A stretch of 64,000 bases of DNA from Arenicola marina (taxonomy: Eukaryota; Annelida; Polychaeta; Arenicolidae): positions 23,187,639 to 23,251,638 of the forward strand of contig OZ025263.1 of assembly GCA_964019135.1 (NCBI GenBank), given 5' to 3'. A program made the position numbers and the translations under genes. This document shows, one piece after another, positions 47,180 to 59,559 of the stretch. Within the stretch, counting starts at the first letter, position 1; each line of letters begins with the position of its first letter. The notes beneath the pieces are model-generated. The model searched no databases, had not been told where the DNA came from, and saw only the letters and a program-made list of their open reading frames with translations.

Positions 47180-47640
47180 TAATTTTAAGTTGATTGAAAT
47201 TAAATGTAAACTGATCTATTACAGGTTGATTTCATTAAATAAATATCAAAGAGCCTAGGGCGACAGGGAACATTTCTTTCCTTTCCCACAATACCGCGCC
47301 TCAGAACTAACATGAGGGAAAGACTTTTTCGACAATACGACAATATCGCAGCGCGCGGAACATGACAATGCCTAGACAGCCTTAAGACTTAAGAATGTCG
47401 AGACGCATTAGGCTAGGGGGGGGGGGGGCTTGGTAGTCAAACTAGCCTTAGGGGTACTCGACAAAGGTCTCTGTGAAGTATACTCTAAAGGTTGTTGGCA
47501 CGTTGAATGTGATTATACAATTACATAATTAAGCCAACATTTGAAATAACCTTTTCAACACAGATATTATTCTTATTTCGTCAAAATAGACAAACAGACG
47601 TTGCCACCTATGCACCCGAGGCACCCGCCGCATGCACCAG
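47180..47640 (+). repeat. Left end of segmental duplication block Y
   Basis: Counterpart of 23085-23450, including the G tract at 47417-47428. After about 47600 the sequence departs from block X until about 48585, a stretch occupied by unrelated sequence and the minisatellite. The 83-codon frame at 47645-47896 is unrecognised and absent from X. Confidence 0.65.
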
Positions 47641-47899
47641 CACATTGGTACCAGCAGCCGCCTTGCACATGTTGAATGTGTCAACATTGTCACTGAGTGC
47701 TTATCGCGTTTCCCGCATAGTCACCAATAACTGGCTGGGTGCCAACACTAATTACATTAGTCCCAACGCCTTATTGATGAATTCTACACCATCAGATATC
47801 TGTGGCAAGCCGGTAGTCATACCGGTAGCAATGCTCAAACAGTCATCAAAGCAACACAATTTCACACTCGATAGACATCACTTACTGCAGTGTTAAATT

Positions 47900-48565
47900 T
47901 TACAGTTAAGCGGACTGCTGTCGGAAACAACGTTAGACATCAGATGCGGACTACACGCGGAAACAGCACTAGACATCGGTTACCGCCGCGTCCAACTTTA
48001 CAGTTAAGTTACACACAGTATCCAACTTTATAGTATCCAACTTTACAGTATCCGACTTTACAGTATCCAACTTTGCAGTATCCAACTTTACAGCATCCAA
48101 CTTTTCAGTATCGAACTTTTCAGTATCCAACTTTACAGTTAAGCGGACTACACGCAATATCCAACTTTACAGTATCCAACTTTACAGTTAAGCGGACTAC
48201 ACGCAGTATCCAACTTAACAGTTAAGAGGACTACATGTGGAAACCGCGCTAGACATCGGTTACCGCTGTGTCCAACTTTACAGCTAAGCGGACTACACAC
48301 AGTATCCAACTTTACAGTATTCAACCGCGCTGGACATCGGTTACGGCAGTATCCAACTTTACAGTTAAGCGGACTACATGCGGAAACAGCGCTAGACGTC
48401 TAGTAAGCGGATAAGAGGATTATATGCGCAAACAGCGCTAGACATGAGTTACCACAATATTCTATTTTACAGTTAAGCGGAAACAGCGCTAGACATCAGC
48501 TACCACAGTATCAAACTTAACAGTTAAGCGGACCCTATGCGGAAACAGCGCTAGACGTCTAGTTT
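47900..48565. repeat. Composite minisatellite, 15-bp and about 60-bp units
   Basis: At 48006-48200 the 15-bp unit TATCCAACTTTACAG repeats in near-perfect tandem. Around it a longer unit combines GTTAAGCGGACTACA, CGGAAACAGCGCTAGACATC, GGTTACCGC and the 15-mer. Read on the minus strand the short unit gives a KLDTV-type repeat frame (48157-47969), which I take as a repeat artefact. Block X has no counterpart. Confidence 0.85.
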
Positions 48566-48584
48566 AGACGGGAGGCTAGTATAA

Positions 48585-49049
48585 TAAACAATTGAGAGTA
48601 TGACGTCCTAACAATGTATCTAGTTACAAGATGACACATACAGGAGAACTAAAATATTGGTACAAGATTCTCTTTAGTTTTTAATCTGAAAATGTTGTAA
48701 GATGGAGTAAATTTATACATCAGATAGATCATTGTGACGTTGATCCAAATTGGTTATAAGACACACATTCTCTTTCAGCCCTAAGCGTAATTAAGGTATC
48801 ATATCACAGCTGTTAACTGATGACATGAAACGGTGCTTTGTTTCGCCGGGGTGTTTGGTATCGGACACCGTCATACAAAATCCGAAATGGACGGAGAGTA
48901 ATTTTTCTATATTATTGCAGACATTTAGTTGGCTAGATGTTGGATTCTTTGTGAAATCGGAATATATACGTGAGAATCAGTGTCCTTGTAGCGGAATTCG
49001 CCGATGTACTTTCTTTGTGTACAGCGATGTTGTAACAGACGTTGTCACA
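48585..49049 (+). promoter_or_regulatory. Conserved upstream block of receptor copy 5
   Basis: Homologous to 23740-24186: TATCTAGTTACAAGATGAC, CAGCTGTTAACTGATGAC, AAACGGTGCTTTGTTTCGC, CCGAAATGGACGG and the GACGTTGTCACA run before the ATG at 49050. Its gene is broken, so the conservation here reflects recent duplication rather than use. Confidence 0.45.
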
Positions 49050-51787
49050 ATGAATTACGTAGACAGTTCGTCGATCTGCGTCAGTCTTGCAGCACTTGTG
49101 CTGCATATTTTATCCACCTGCCCGGGGGTAGTTTCCAGCAACAACGCCCATCATGCCGACAGCAACGTAGACATGCGGCTTCCCACCTGGACAAAGTACG
49201 TCGATTCAATTTATATACAGTGATGAAATCACTGAGCGAGAGACGGCCCACACGACAAGAGGAAGCAATGTCTGACCAACATGACAGGGGGTTTACGCCT
49301 GCAGGCGTCTACATGGTGTTGCAAATGCGCCGCGATCCCATTTGCAGCAGCCTCATGTACGCAAACAACGACTTGACCGTGAGGGCGAAGAGCTTCGCGC
49401 CGTGTGGCGCTCTGACCGTTCACGATTTCACGCCACCAGAGAACGTAAAGGCATTCTGGACAGTCGTTGTGGCGCCCGTATTCGGCATAAACGTTACTGT
49501 CATGGCGCTAACCGTTCCCTATCTGTGGCACTGCCAGTTGGTGTTCCTTGAACTATCGGAGTCAGTCGGTTATTGGGTTTATATCTTAGGTCAGCACTGC
49601 CCAGGGGCACTCCCCGGCGCATTCTTCTCTAAGCTGAACATCGTCACCGTCAGAGTACACGGGACGACCCGGCTTAGATCCCACCTGGACATTTCCCTTG
49701 TGTACCAGGTCCACGGGCTCCGCAAATCTGGGCGTCCTCCGATATTGGGATTCAGAGACACATTGCACAAGACTGAGAAATGGAATGGAACTTTGTCAAT
49801 TACCGGACCCGGACTAACGGGAAATAACGGCAATATGCAACTGCTTAGTGAATACAAGGCGTTCGACATGAGCGGAAGTTCATCGTCGAAGGGATCTATC
49901 TACGATTTCATTCACATTTTGGCCGAAGTAGGTTCCATCATAACAGTCACGTCTGCGACATTCACGTGCGTGGAAGGCGTCGAGGGCAGACATGATCATT
50001 ATGGACGGGCCGCTGATCCCGATGGTAGAATTCAACGCTTTAGAGGATTACCTCAAAGTGCTGAGTCGACAGAAATGTGACCAAGACGTGGATTCAGTGA
50101 CTGGTCTGCGATCAACAGCTGGGGATATCACTATACAGTTGATCGCACGGAACCAGCCCAATGAAAACAGATCCACCGATACGTTGAACGCCACATTCTG
50201 GTTTAACATCAACCCCGTGATTACCAACAGTCGTAACCACTACACCATTGACGTCATCAACGACACTGTCCTCGGGTTTTCTGCCAGGGGCGGTTTGCAA
50301 ATTTACGATATCAATAGCCGTGGAGCACATTCCATGTATCTTAAACTGGCAATTAAGTCGCTGGTGATCACAGGGGTGAGCCACAGCGGATGTCAGCTGG
50401 GCGGGGTCTTCCTGACGCAGGGCGAGCGGTACGTTGGGGCAATCTGTAACCAGAACACCGCTCAGTTGTGGATGTCCCCATTGGGGCAGTGTGGGGGGTC
50501 AACATTGGGAATACATTGCGCCTCGTCGTTAAAACCTACCGCAACCTGCGGGAAATCAGCTTCAACGGCACGCTGGGGGTCACGGAATGCGACGGGATCC
50601 TCAACCCCTGCGCCTGGTGCAGAACGAGTTTCGTCTTCGATTGGCATTTCGACGCCTGCGCCGTCGACGAACCTGCCTCGCCTTGCTTCGACCTCGTCCA
50701 CGCTTGGTTTGACAACCGGCCGTGTGCAACCGGAGAGATATACGACTGCGTTACATGTACGATCTTCATCATGAAGCGGTACTCCGATGACGATGAAGGC
50801 GTCCAGCACAGCCTAACCGCTGACCTCACGCACAATACGTCCCTGATCGTGAATACGGTTCGTAATGTCAACTCGGCGTCGTGTTATCCGCTCAAAGATT
50901 ACTACCGGACGTTGGGCTTAATCGTGTATTTGGAGGTGTGCGCCTTACTAGGATACGGGAGTCAGATCCACTTTGCGAAGGACTCTTTTAAACAATGCCG
51001 CAGTCTCAGCGTGACCAAATCAAACGATATCGATTTCGCCGATGGGCAATGCGGCTGGATTGTCATAACACGAACAAATGAAACTTGGTTGACGATAAAT
51101 ATGAAATTCGGAAGACCTTCCCAACGCCCAATGTGCTGTGTATACGAGCACAGGTTTGAAGGTCGGGGCGATTTCTGCCATGGCTGTGTCCAGATGGCAC
51201 TCGGCTGTACGTCTCAATCAAGAAGCAACGAAGGCCCAAAGGGACTGTACTGGCGCTGTGCATGGCTGGCGACTGCGTGGGAAGGCCGAATAGACTGCCG
51301 CCCTCAAGACAATTCAACTCAAGATAACGAATGCGGTCGATTTGAAATGGATTTAATACGTCTGGGATCTAGCACACAACGGGCTCAATGCAGTTTCGTG
51401 GTAACGTATAACGCCCGGCTTCACGATCCTCCCACCTCATCACACAGGCTCCCAGTCAGCCAAGGCGGTGACAACGAACCACGTGACCCATGGTCCTCAT
51501 CCGTTTGCTTGCACGGCACCCTCTACCGAGCATCTGTTATCTTTCACAACCAGAGCTTGATCAGCTGGGATGCAGAGGAAGATTTTTGCCGGGGTTTCGG
51601 GGGTCATTTGATTAGTATTTCTAGTTCCGAGACGTGGCGCTTGGTTCCAAATTGGATTACTGTTGGTGTCCCCAATGCTGCACATGATTACGATGTGCTC
51701 GAGTTGGGCTTTGCACAGGCTATCTTTCTCGGCCTGTTTACCCCCAGACCTGCAGAGGGAAATTGTCTCCGGTCGGAGGAGTTACCG
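49050..51787 (+). pseudogene. Receptor copy 5, exon 1 with three frameshifts
   Basis: The signal peptide (MNYVDSSSICVSLAAL) and all exon 1 domains are recognisable. The frame breaks at about 49205 (one base lost after WTKYVD), 49985 (one base gained in VEAVEADMI) and 50490 (two bases gained after QLW). After that a 463-codon frame runs to 51859 through CTLD1 (EEDFCRGFGGHLIS). The donor at 51757 is GAG|GGAAAT, broken as in copy 3. The downstream alternative is CCG|GTAGGA after 51787. Confidence 0.9.
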
Positions 51788-51944
51788 GTAGGAGTTCCGG
51801 ACTTAAGATTTGCTTTTGTTACAATGACCTTATTATATTTTTCAGCACTTTTCTTATAATATGTAAAAAAAATTTTTTTTTGCAATTGTTATTCTAACCT
51901 TCCTCTCAAGAAGACATATAAGTCATATTACAGACATATTATAG

Positions 51945-51999
51945 ATTTGATTTGATTGGGTTTTAACGGCACTTGCAGCCTGTAAGGCTATATCGCGCC
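51945..51999. mobile_element. 55-bp mini-insertion in the copy 5 intron
   Basis: It is the same insertion as at 27038-27092, flanked by ACATATTATAG at 51934-51944 and 52000-52010. Its presence in copies 3 and 5 only marks their common ancestor. Confidence 0.7.
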
Positions 52000-52904
52000 A
52001 CATATTATAGGGTCTATATACATATTTGTATATACAGAGCTGACGATATGTACATAATTAACCCAAGCCGGAGCCAGTTACATTACAGATACACCATTAT
52101 TAATAGTCGAGTGTTGAAGACCACTCGGACACTAACATAAGACCATGTACATGACAACATAAAAAGAAGAGCCGAAATCAGAAGGAGGCTGAGGCTTACT
52201 GACAGAAGTACTTTTTACCTATTCTATACAACACATTTCGACAATTAGGGCTATATGGGGCCTTTCGTGGATCAAAATGGGCTCAACATTGGAAAGACCT
52301 AAGATTCCACAGAGGTTATTTTTATTGATATTTCTATGACAATTCGGAACGTTATAGCAATAGCTTGGTTCTGAATGTGTCAAAAAGCGAAACAACTGAC
52401 AGAGATCATTTAGTGCGTTTGCTCGTAACTAAGTATGACCCGTCAAAAAATGAACATACACGAAAGATGCAGCTCAATAGGTAGCACATTCTGAAACAAA
52501 GCCTCTATCTCAAATATGAACGGAGATATATGCGTTGTCTTACTTTATTTTTACTAAAAATCGCTGTGTCCTTGAACTTTGACCTACATATGTCGTTAAA
52601 GAACTCAACCGAGCCATTTTACCAATCTACCTACTGGCGAAGACCGATAAACGTAGCTGTCGAATTGCGACCTGTATCGAGCAAACAAACACAGTGACAA
52701 ACAAACATACAAGCCGAACATAGCAGTATACTGACAGAAGTTGAAAACTTCTGTCAGTAATAAAAAGCGATGGTTCCGTGGGTGCATGTGATCGGGTATC
52801 GCTAAAAAGGTGAAGAGGAACTTATCATTTAGATGTCATAACAGCGTCACAACTTACATAACTTCATAATACGAGAGCCGATCGGTGATTTTCCTTCGTT
52901 TCAG

Positions 52905-55583
52905 GTTGCCGCACAGGCGATTACGTGGTTGGACACATCCCCCGTCACCTTCCAAAACTGGCATCGTCCTCTTCGGGATATTCCATATCGGATAATGCGA
53001 TCCGCGGACATGCATCAAGACTTGTTCCTCGGGAACGATTTCCGAGTGATCTCCTTTGATGTCATATTACGTGATGCCCTGGAGTCGCTGCAGCCGGATA
53101 GTGATCGGGGCGCTGACTGCACTGTGGCCGTACCGCTCACCAACGCGGAGATACCGTGGGTTAAAGTCCCCTGCGATTATAAACTGCGCAACACTGTCAC
53201 CATCTGCGAGTTCCGGGACAGCGCGTTGTGCTCTGTGGGAGAGCCACACGCGGAGGGGGACCCACGTAGTGTGGACGCCAGCATTATTGCGCGAAATGAC
53301 CACTCCGATTGCTTGGAAGGCGATGAAATAACTGATTGTCTGCGGGGGGAACACGAATCATTTTGCCAATTTCTTGCCCAAAGCTCGAATACGTCTAAGG
53401 AAGTAATGTTCGCGAGCCCACGCGTTGCGGGGTCAATTCCGCATCTTGGACGTCATTCCATTATGGCGACAGAGAACAATCACACATTCCGCGAGGGTAC
53501 TTCAGTAGATTCCCACATTGCTACCGATCTAATGAACGATTGTGGCGACACCTGGAAGGAGAGTGAGTATCAAAATGACGTCACGGAAAAATACGACGCG
53601 GCCCTGGGCAATTCCAATAGTTCATCTCATTGCTCGCGCAGTGACCACGTGAGTTGTTATAAGTACTACTCCGGGGGTCCGTGCTACCTGCGACATAAAT
53701 ATTGTACCTATGAGGTGGACCAGCGAGGCGCCATGATGCACTGCAGTAACGGTGCTCACCTCGAGAACTGCGCCTTACACCGCTGTTCAAACATGTTCAA
53801 GTGCCCCAGAGGTCACTGCATTCCATTCCACTATGTCTGTAACGGGCGCTCCGACTGCCCGGCCGGTGAGGATGAGAGTCACTGTGAGCGACTTTCATGT
53901 CCACGGCTGCTCAAGTGTCGCCATGACAACCTCTGTGTTCACCCAGTGAATGTTAACAACTCAGTAACTGAATGCCCATTGTCTGGTGATGACGAGGCGT
54001 TGTCGCATTTGTTGCCATGCCCACCGTCCTGTCGTTGCCTAGGCTACGCAATATCGTGCGCCAATCAGAGCCTTGCTTCAGTCCCTCTCCTCTCATCTCA
54101 CACTAAACTGTTGTCTCTCCGATCTAACCTGATTGAACTGAACCGAAATGCAAAACATATTTGCCACTATCGTATTCTCCTCAAACTTCCAAACAATCCT
54201 CCCACACATGTTTGCATGTTTGAAATATCGGCATGTTTTGGATCTTAGTTCTAACGGTATTCTAATTTTGGACGAATATGCCTTAGCGGGCCTGTCAAAT
54301 GCAATTGAAACAGTGTTTTCGCATAACGTTATCTGGACCCTAACAAATTATGTATTTCAAAAGGTCATGCTCATTATCAATTTAGATATCAGGAATGTAG
54401 GTTTACGAGACATACAGATTCATGGCTTTAATGGGCTGGAAAATGTACGGTATTTGAATCTCACGGGTAATGATTTACTACATTTAACTTCAGATATATT
54501 ATTGCCCTTGCGTGCCAACCTCGTTTCCTTGGACGTGAGCCGTAACTACAGGCTTCAGATGGGACAAGCGCTTTCCATTTGGCCTCTAATGAGCAGCCTG
54601 CGATACATAAACTCAGCCCCTTTGAAACTATGCTGCTTCGCCCCGAACGTGGCGACATGTGAACCAAGACATGAGTTCGTGGTGTCTTCTTGTTCAGATC
54701 TAATCGAGCTTCGGTATTTTCGCTACGTTGTCTGGGTATTGTCGTTGTTGATTCTGAGCGGCAACCTGACGTCTCTTGGCTGGTGGTGGGCGGTGGCCAC
54801 CCGATTGGATCGTTCCTTTGCCCGTTGGGCCAACGCCGCGGTGATGGTCGTCCTTAGCCTCTCGGACGGTCTCCTGGGCGTCCACCTCGTTATCTTATCC
54901 CTGGCTGACCTGACCTATCGGGACACCTTTGCCCTGCATTCGGACACCTGGTCTGGTAGTCCTCTGTGTAACGGGTTACGGGTAGTTACATTCTTGGCCT
55001 CGGAGGCGTCCGTAGTGGCGCTGCTCAGCTTAACGGCCACACGACTTGCGGCCGTGGTCCGTCCACTCCAGATGAGAGCCCAGAGGAGTCATGCGATAGT
55101 ATGGCCCTTATTCTGCGCATGCGCCTTCTGTCTCGTGCTCGGAGTGTTCCCGTTGACTGGGTTGGTGGACATTGGCGCTACGGAAGCCCCGATCAATGGG
55201 TTGTGTTACCACTTGTTGGCGCCTCACCTGGGTGGCACAGACTGGCACCCGGTAGACATCACGGCTTGGGCCTTCAACGTGGCCGCCTTCTGCGCCATAA
55301 TTATCATGTATGTTTCCCTATTCTGGTCGTTGTACACCGCGCCGAGTGCCTCCGAACAAACCAATAGGAAGCAAAAGGCCAACACGTCAATATCGCCAGG
55401 TTCGTCGTGTTGGCAACAATCCAGTTCATTTTTAGAGACGTGGTCAAGGTTAAAAGTATTCTGCCGTCGTTCGTGGCATTCCTTATAGTACCATTCCACG
55501 CGGTCATCAACCCATTGGTTATGACATTCAGCACCCTAGAGTTCGCCAATACTCTTAAGGTTAGAGTTTCTAAGCAGCTGTGA
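52905..55583 (+). pseudogene. Receptor copy 5, exon 2 with domain deletion and two frameshifts
   Basis: It follows TTTCAG like copy 3. After CTLD1, at about 53322, the frame passes directly from SDCLEG to DEITDCLRG. This in-frame loss of about 0.69 kb removes CTLD2, LDLa1 and the first part of LDLa2. LDLa3, LDLa4 and the LRR N-cap follow. A 20-bp deletion at about 54189 shifts the frame in the first LRRs. The next frame covers LRRs and helices 1-5 until a 34-bp deletion at about 55385 shifts it again before helix 6. The stop aligned with copy 3 is at 55581-55583. Confidence 0.9.
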
Positions 55584-56650
55584 GGCTGGGCTGGGTTAGT
55601 ATTGAGCAGCAAGACATAAAACCGTATAAGCGTCCGCCCGGCGCCCCTAGCGGTGAACCCCAGCATCATACAGCACCGAATTATATCAGCTTATTAGATC
55701 TCGAGCTTGCCTCAACTTTGTAGTTCTTGTCTCTCACGGGTCACTAACACCTAGAGTTGAGCGCGATCCCGCTTCTTTCTCCGGATTATAAATCCGATTC
55801 CAAATGTGCCTGCCCCCCCCCCGTCCTAGCCTTGGTGAGTTTTAACGCTTCGTTTCAAACAACTGGTAAGGAGAAAAGAATCTAAGGCAACCCGCCCCAA
55901 TCAATGCCAAACAGCGCGATATTTTGTCGGTGCAAGTGACGTATATTGTGATCCTTCATGTGGCGTCGCCTTGCGTTATCTCGCGGAGGGAACTCTTCAC
56001 AGTGGAGGTACCCTTCAATGGGAGACGCGGTCATGCCCTCGGGGGCTGTGGGTACCCGCAGTGCTGGTTCGCGAGCACGAGGCAGGCGCGGGTATAATCT
56101 TGCGGAGGCGGGGCGGGTGCGGTCAGATCCATAATTCTGCGGGGCGACTTACAAAGCATCATATAATCTCGTACGGGCGAGACAAAGGCCTATGCTAATA
56201 TATTAAACAATATATTAAACATGACCAAGAAAACATGTTTTCGCGAGACTCCCATTAAGACCTGGAAGGCCGCTATCATGGGAGCCACCCTGATTCAAGA
56301 AAAATATAATGGAACTAAGAGGTCAACAAATAGCGGAAAAAACGAAAAACAAAAACTACTGCTGCATGGAAATAATGCAAACAGGTGAACATGACAAACT
56401 ATGTAAAATAATCAAATATAAACAATAATAATAGTAATAATAATAATAATGTAATCACTGTCATAGTCTTATGAAGTTAACAGTACAGTTACTTTTGTTT
56501 CGTGTATCGTATGGATGAATGTTCGAATTTTGATTTAGAAGCGTAGTGGAAACTTAATGGTGGAAAATTACTGTGCTTCGGGTTGTAGAAAAATGTAATT
56601 TGGTGCAGTCTATGGATATTCTTGAATTCTTAATAGTCTCAACTGGGTGA
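55584..56650 (+). repeat. 3' flank of copy 5 in block Y
   Basis: Matches 31106-31924 and, including the segment lost after copy 3 (about 55830-56130), also 2600-1935 on the minus strand. The inner segment is GC-rich, but its frames are not conserved between copies 1 and 5. Confidence 0.65.
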
Positions 56651-56694
56651 ATAGTCGTTCAGTGCGTGCGTTATATCGGCTAAGGCTGATTATT

Positions 56695-56795
56695 CTGATC
56701 GCGGGCGCGGGCGCGGGCGCGGGGCGGGCGCGGGCAAGTTGTTACGGGCGCGGAGAGGGCGCGATCAGTGATGTATCGCCCGCGCAGATCACTTT
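56695..56795 (+). repeat. (GCGGGC)n GC-rich tract, block Y
   Basis: Counterpart of 31960-32050 with one extra GCGGGC unit, showing repeat-length change since the duplication. Confidence 0.6.
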
Positions 56796-56819
56796 GGCGG
56801 TCACTTTGAATTTTTTAAA

Positions 56820-58490
56820 TTTTTTCGTGTGAGCTACAGACAGGACGGAAAATTGTGTAATTCGGAGGATAGACAATTGACTTTATTAACAGACACTATT
56901 TATTACATGATAAGCCGTTCGGATTTAGAACTGCTTTCATGCTATTTATGGATAAAATCGCAACAGCAATAAATAAAGCTGAATATGCTTTAGGTGACTA
57001 CGTGACTTCTCGAAAGCTATCGATACAGTAAACCATGAAATACTCTTCACTAATTTAGATGTATATAGTGGACGAGGAGTGGTGTTAAACGAAATAAAAA
57101 GTTACCTTAGGGATAGGATACAATATGTGGAGTATGATGCGGCATATAGATATATACAGAGAATTACTTGTGGAGGACCACACCGATCCACACGTACACC
57201 AGTCATGTTTCTTTTGTATATAAACGCCCTAGCCTCAGTGACTAAAACATTGTTTTGCATTGTTTTCTTTACATTATATGAGAATGATTATTGTACCTAA
57301 ACTCGCAAACAGCAAAGCACATAGTATTTCCATCAACCCGTAAGAAAATGAAAGCTTCCACAAATGTGGAGAATGGGTCAACCTATTACCAAAGTCACGA
57401 AAACGAAATTTCAAGGGGTTTATGTTGATAGTAATCTAGCATGTAGGGAACACATAGCATATATCTGAGGCAAAATCGCACGAGGCTTAGGCGTAATTAC
57501 AAAAGCTATCAAGTACTATAAAACAGAAACGATCCGTACGCTCTCCTTTTAATTTCTCCATCCATACATTCTTTATGCTCGTGAACTATGGGGAACTACG
57601 TGCCAATGATAAATATGGCCACTTGTGTTGCAAAACAGAGCTGTTAGAATTATTACTGGTGAAGAAAGAAATGCTTATACAGACCTGTTGTTTAAAACGC
57701 TGAATCTTGAATTTGGCTGAATATTGCATGTTGATATTTGTGCCCAAACTCAATAAAGGTCATATACCACAGGTGATTGCCTCTTTATTAAGAAATAATC
57801 ATGTACTAATTGCTGCTGCTGTAGTAATTAGAGGGCTTTATGAAGGCAAGCGGTGCTTCTCACCCTTTTCAGCCCCAACCCTCTCCTCTCCTATCACCCT
57901 CGTCTGACCCCTAACCCCAGGTTCACCTGCGGCCCGCTCCTGATCACGGCGTGCACCTCGACTGCGCATTGAGGTGCACTATACGATCCCTGGGGACCAC
58001 GCCCGACCGGACTCTCCGATTAGCCGAAATTTACCGGCTCGGCCGACCGACCACGCAGGCAGGCACTGGATCCAGACGCTACTGCTCACTCCGTCAGGAC
58101 CGGATTGCGCGGACTCTCCCATTTTACCTCCCACCCACCCTGACACTGGATTATCACTTTGAACCATCAGGTCCTCTTTTGTATATAGATGTTCAACATT
58201 AATTAGTTTATTAGTTTTAGTTATAAAATCTTTACACCCTGCCCGCCGCAGGCTCTCCGAAAAATGATCAAATAGACGGCTATGATACCCGAGGATATAA
58301 GTTATACCACACACCTCGGGTATTGCCAGAGCAAATTATCTATAAACCATTTGTAAAGTATAGAGATATAGTGTACACCGATGGCGTAACAGAATAAATT
58401 TCAACGCCGATTCACGTGTATAATAGAGATCTCAGATACAAAATTATTTGTCCATCACCAAAATGGATGAAGTGCAACTGATTGTAACAA
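56820..58490 (+). mobile_element. CR1/Jockey-type LINE fragment, block Y
   Basis: Counterpart of 32330-33440 (the DTVNHEILFTNLD region, LNEIKSYLRDRIQYVEYD, ITCGGPHRSTR). It keeps a piece lost from block X (about 57480-57625, coding SPSILYARELWGTT, an LYGVELWG-type motif). A 450-bp sequence is inserted at 57812-58262. Confidence 0.72.
57806..58262. mobile_element. About 450-bp insertion within the block Y LINE
   Basis: Block X is continuous here (AGAAATAATTATCAAATAGAC), while Y has AGAAATAATCATG, then the insertion, then AAAATGATCAAATAGAC. An imperfect 8-bp duplication (AATAATCA / AATGATCA) may flank it. The insert is GC-rich and contains the sequence related to 21050-21325. It has no coding frame I trust. 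Confidence 0.6.
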
Positions 58491-58999
58491 GCAATAAGCC
58501 TTTTTCTGTTCTTTTTTAGTGCGTGTTGTTGTTTTTTGTCATGATTGTTATCTAGTCCAGCCAATATTTTAAAGATATGTTTCATTCTCTATGAGCGCGG
58601 CCGTTTCAGCCGCAACAAGCGATACATGGGGAGTCAAGTCAAACAGAACAAGGCATCAATCCATTGAGGAAACAACTTCATACACTGACATATTTTCTGG
58701 CTCACTGGCATGTTTTCAGGTTTACGAACATATCTTCGGGTTTACTGCCATATTTCTAGTGCTCTTTTATTTGACGCTCGTTCGTAAATAATTTTTTTGG
58801 TAATGACAAACGGACAATCATGTGACGAGGGTATGTATTACTTATATCGTACTGTCGTTTTGTATTCAGTATTTTTGCCAGAGTCCTTCTTCTATTGGCT
58901 GTACTCCCTGCTCATTGGTCCATATTCCTAAGATCGGTCGTAGCAAATGTCCAACTAATCTTTTCATCGTGGAGACTTCCCGATACCCAGTTGTAAAAA

Positions 59000-59340
59000 A
59001 GTAAGATCTCGCAGTCGAATTCTCGCAATGTCAGCCATGTCTGCTCAATCTGTTCCTGAGTTGGTTTTTGTCATTGCATAATTCTTTATTTGTCGCGACT
59101 ACACGGCAGTACAGGTCTCGTTTACTTATTGATGAAATAAATAAATTAGTTAAACATCGGACTTAGGCATTTACGGGGGCCCGTCAAGCGCGGTAAAGGT
59201 GCGATATGTTGGGGATTGAAGCGGGTGCCTGTCACTCAGTTCCAGCGGGTGTTGGACACCTTGTGTGTTTAGTATGCGTTTTGGGGCCCCCTACCCCTTC
59301 CCCCGGCCTCCCCCCTCCACTGATGTACTGTGCCTGTGGC
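59000..59340. other. Block Y-specific segment replacing X sequence
   Basis: After CCCGATACCCAGTTGTAAA the two blocks differ (X 33945-34275 versus Y 59000-59340). Block W agrees with X, so Y is the altered one. I see no gene or element here; the end is C-rich. Confidence 0.5.
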
Positions 59341-59351
59341 GCCCGGCGTAC

Positions 59352-59498
59352 CTTGACGTCCTTGAGGTGGGCCTTGGAACCCACTCCTGACAGGAGCAGC
59401 AACTTGGCTGTCCCCACGGTGCCGGCGGACGGGATGAGCTCCTTGTTGGCCCGCACGATCTCTTGCTTGCCCACTTGCGTAATGACCAAAATAGTTAT
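59352..59498 (-). pseudogene. Isolated GMC-oxidoreductase exon, block Y, splice sites kept
   Basis: A 147-bp, phase 0/0 exon coding EIVRANKELIPSAGTVGTAK followed by LLLLSGVGSKAHLKDVK. The acceptor ATACAG (59504-59499) and the donor AAG|GTACGC are both intact, unlike block X. It still looks stranded, with no neighbouring GMC exons in view. It might be an exon of a gene extending beyond recognisable sequence, but the I-to-P and P-to-S changes in conserved positions suggest decay. Confidence 0.65.
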
Positions 59499-59559
59499 CT
59501 GTATTACTCCTAACATGTCTAATATCGAGGAAAACACACCCAGAAGATTAAGGTAGTGC

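Noticed and set aside
47969..48157. KLDTV-repeat protein frame on the minus strand
   Set aside because: It is simply the translation of the 15-bp minisatellite, whose length is a multiple of three.
47980..48560. CRISPR-like repeat array
   Set aside because: The units are contiguous or irregular, with no unique spacers of constant length, and the DNA is eukaryotic.
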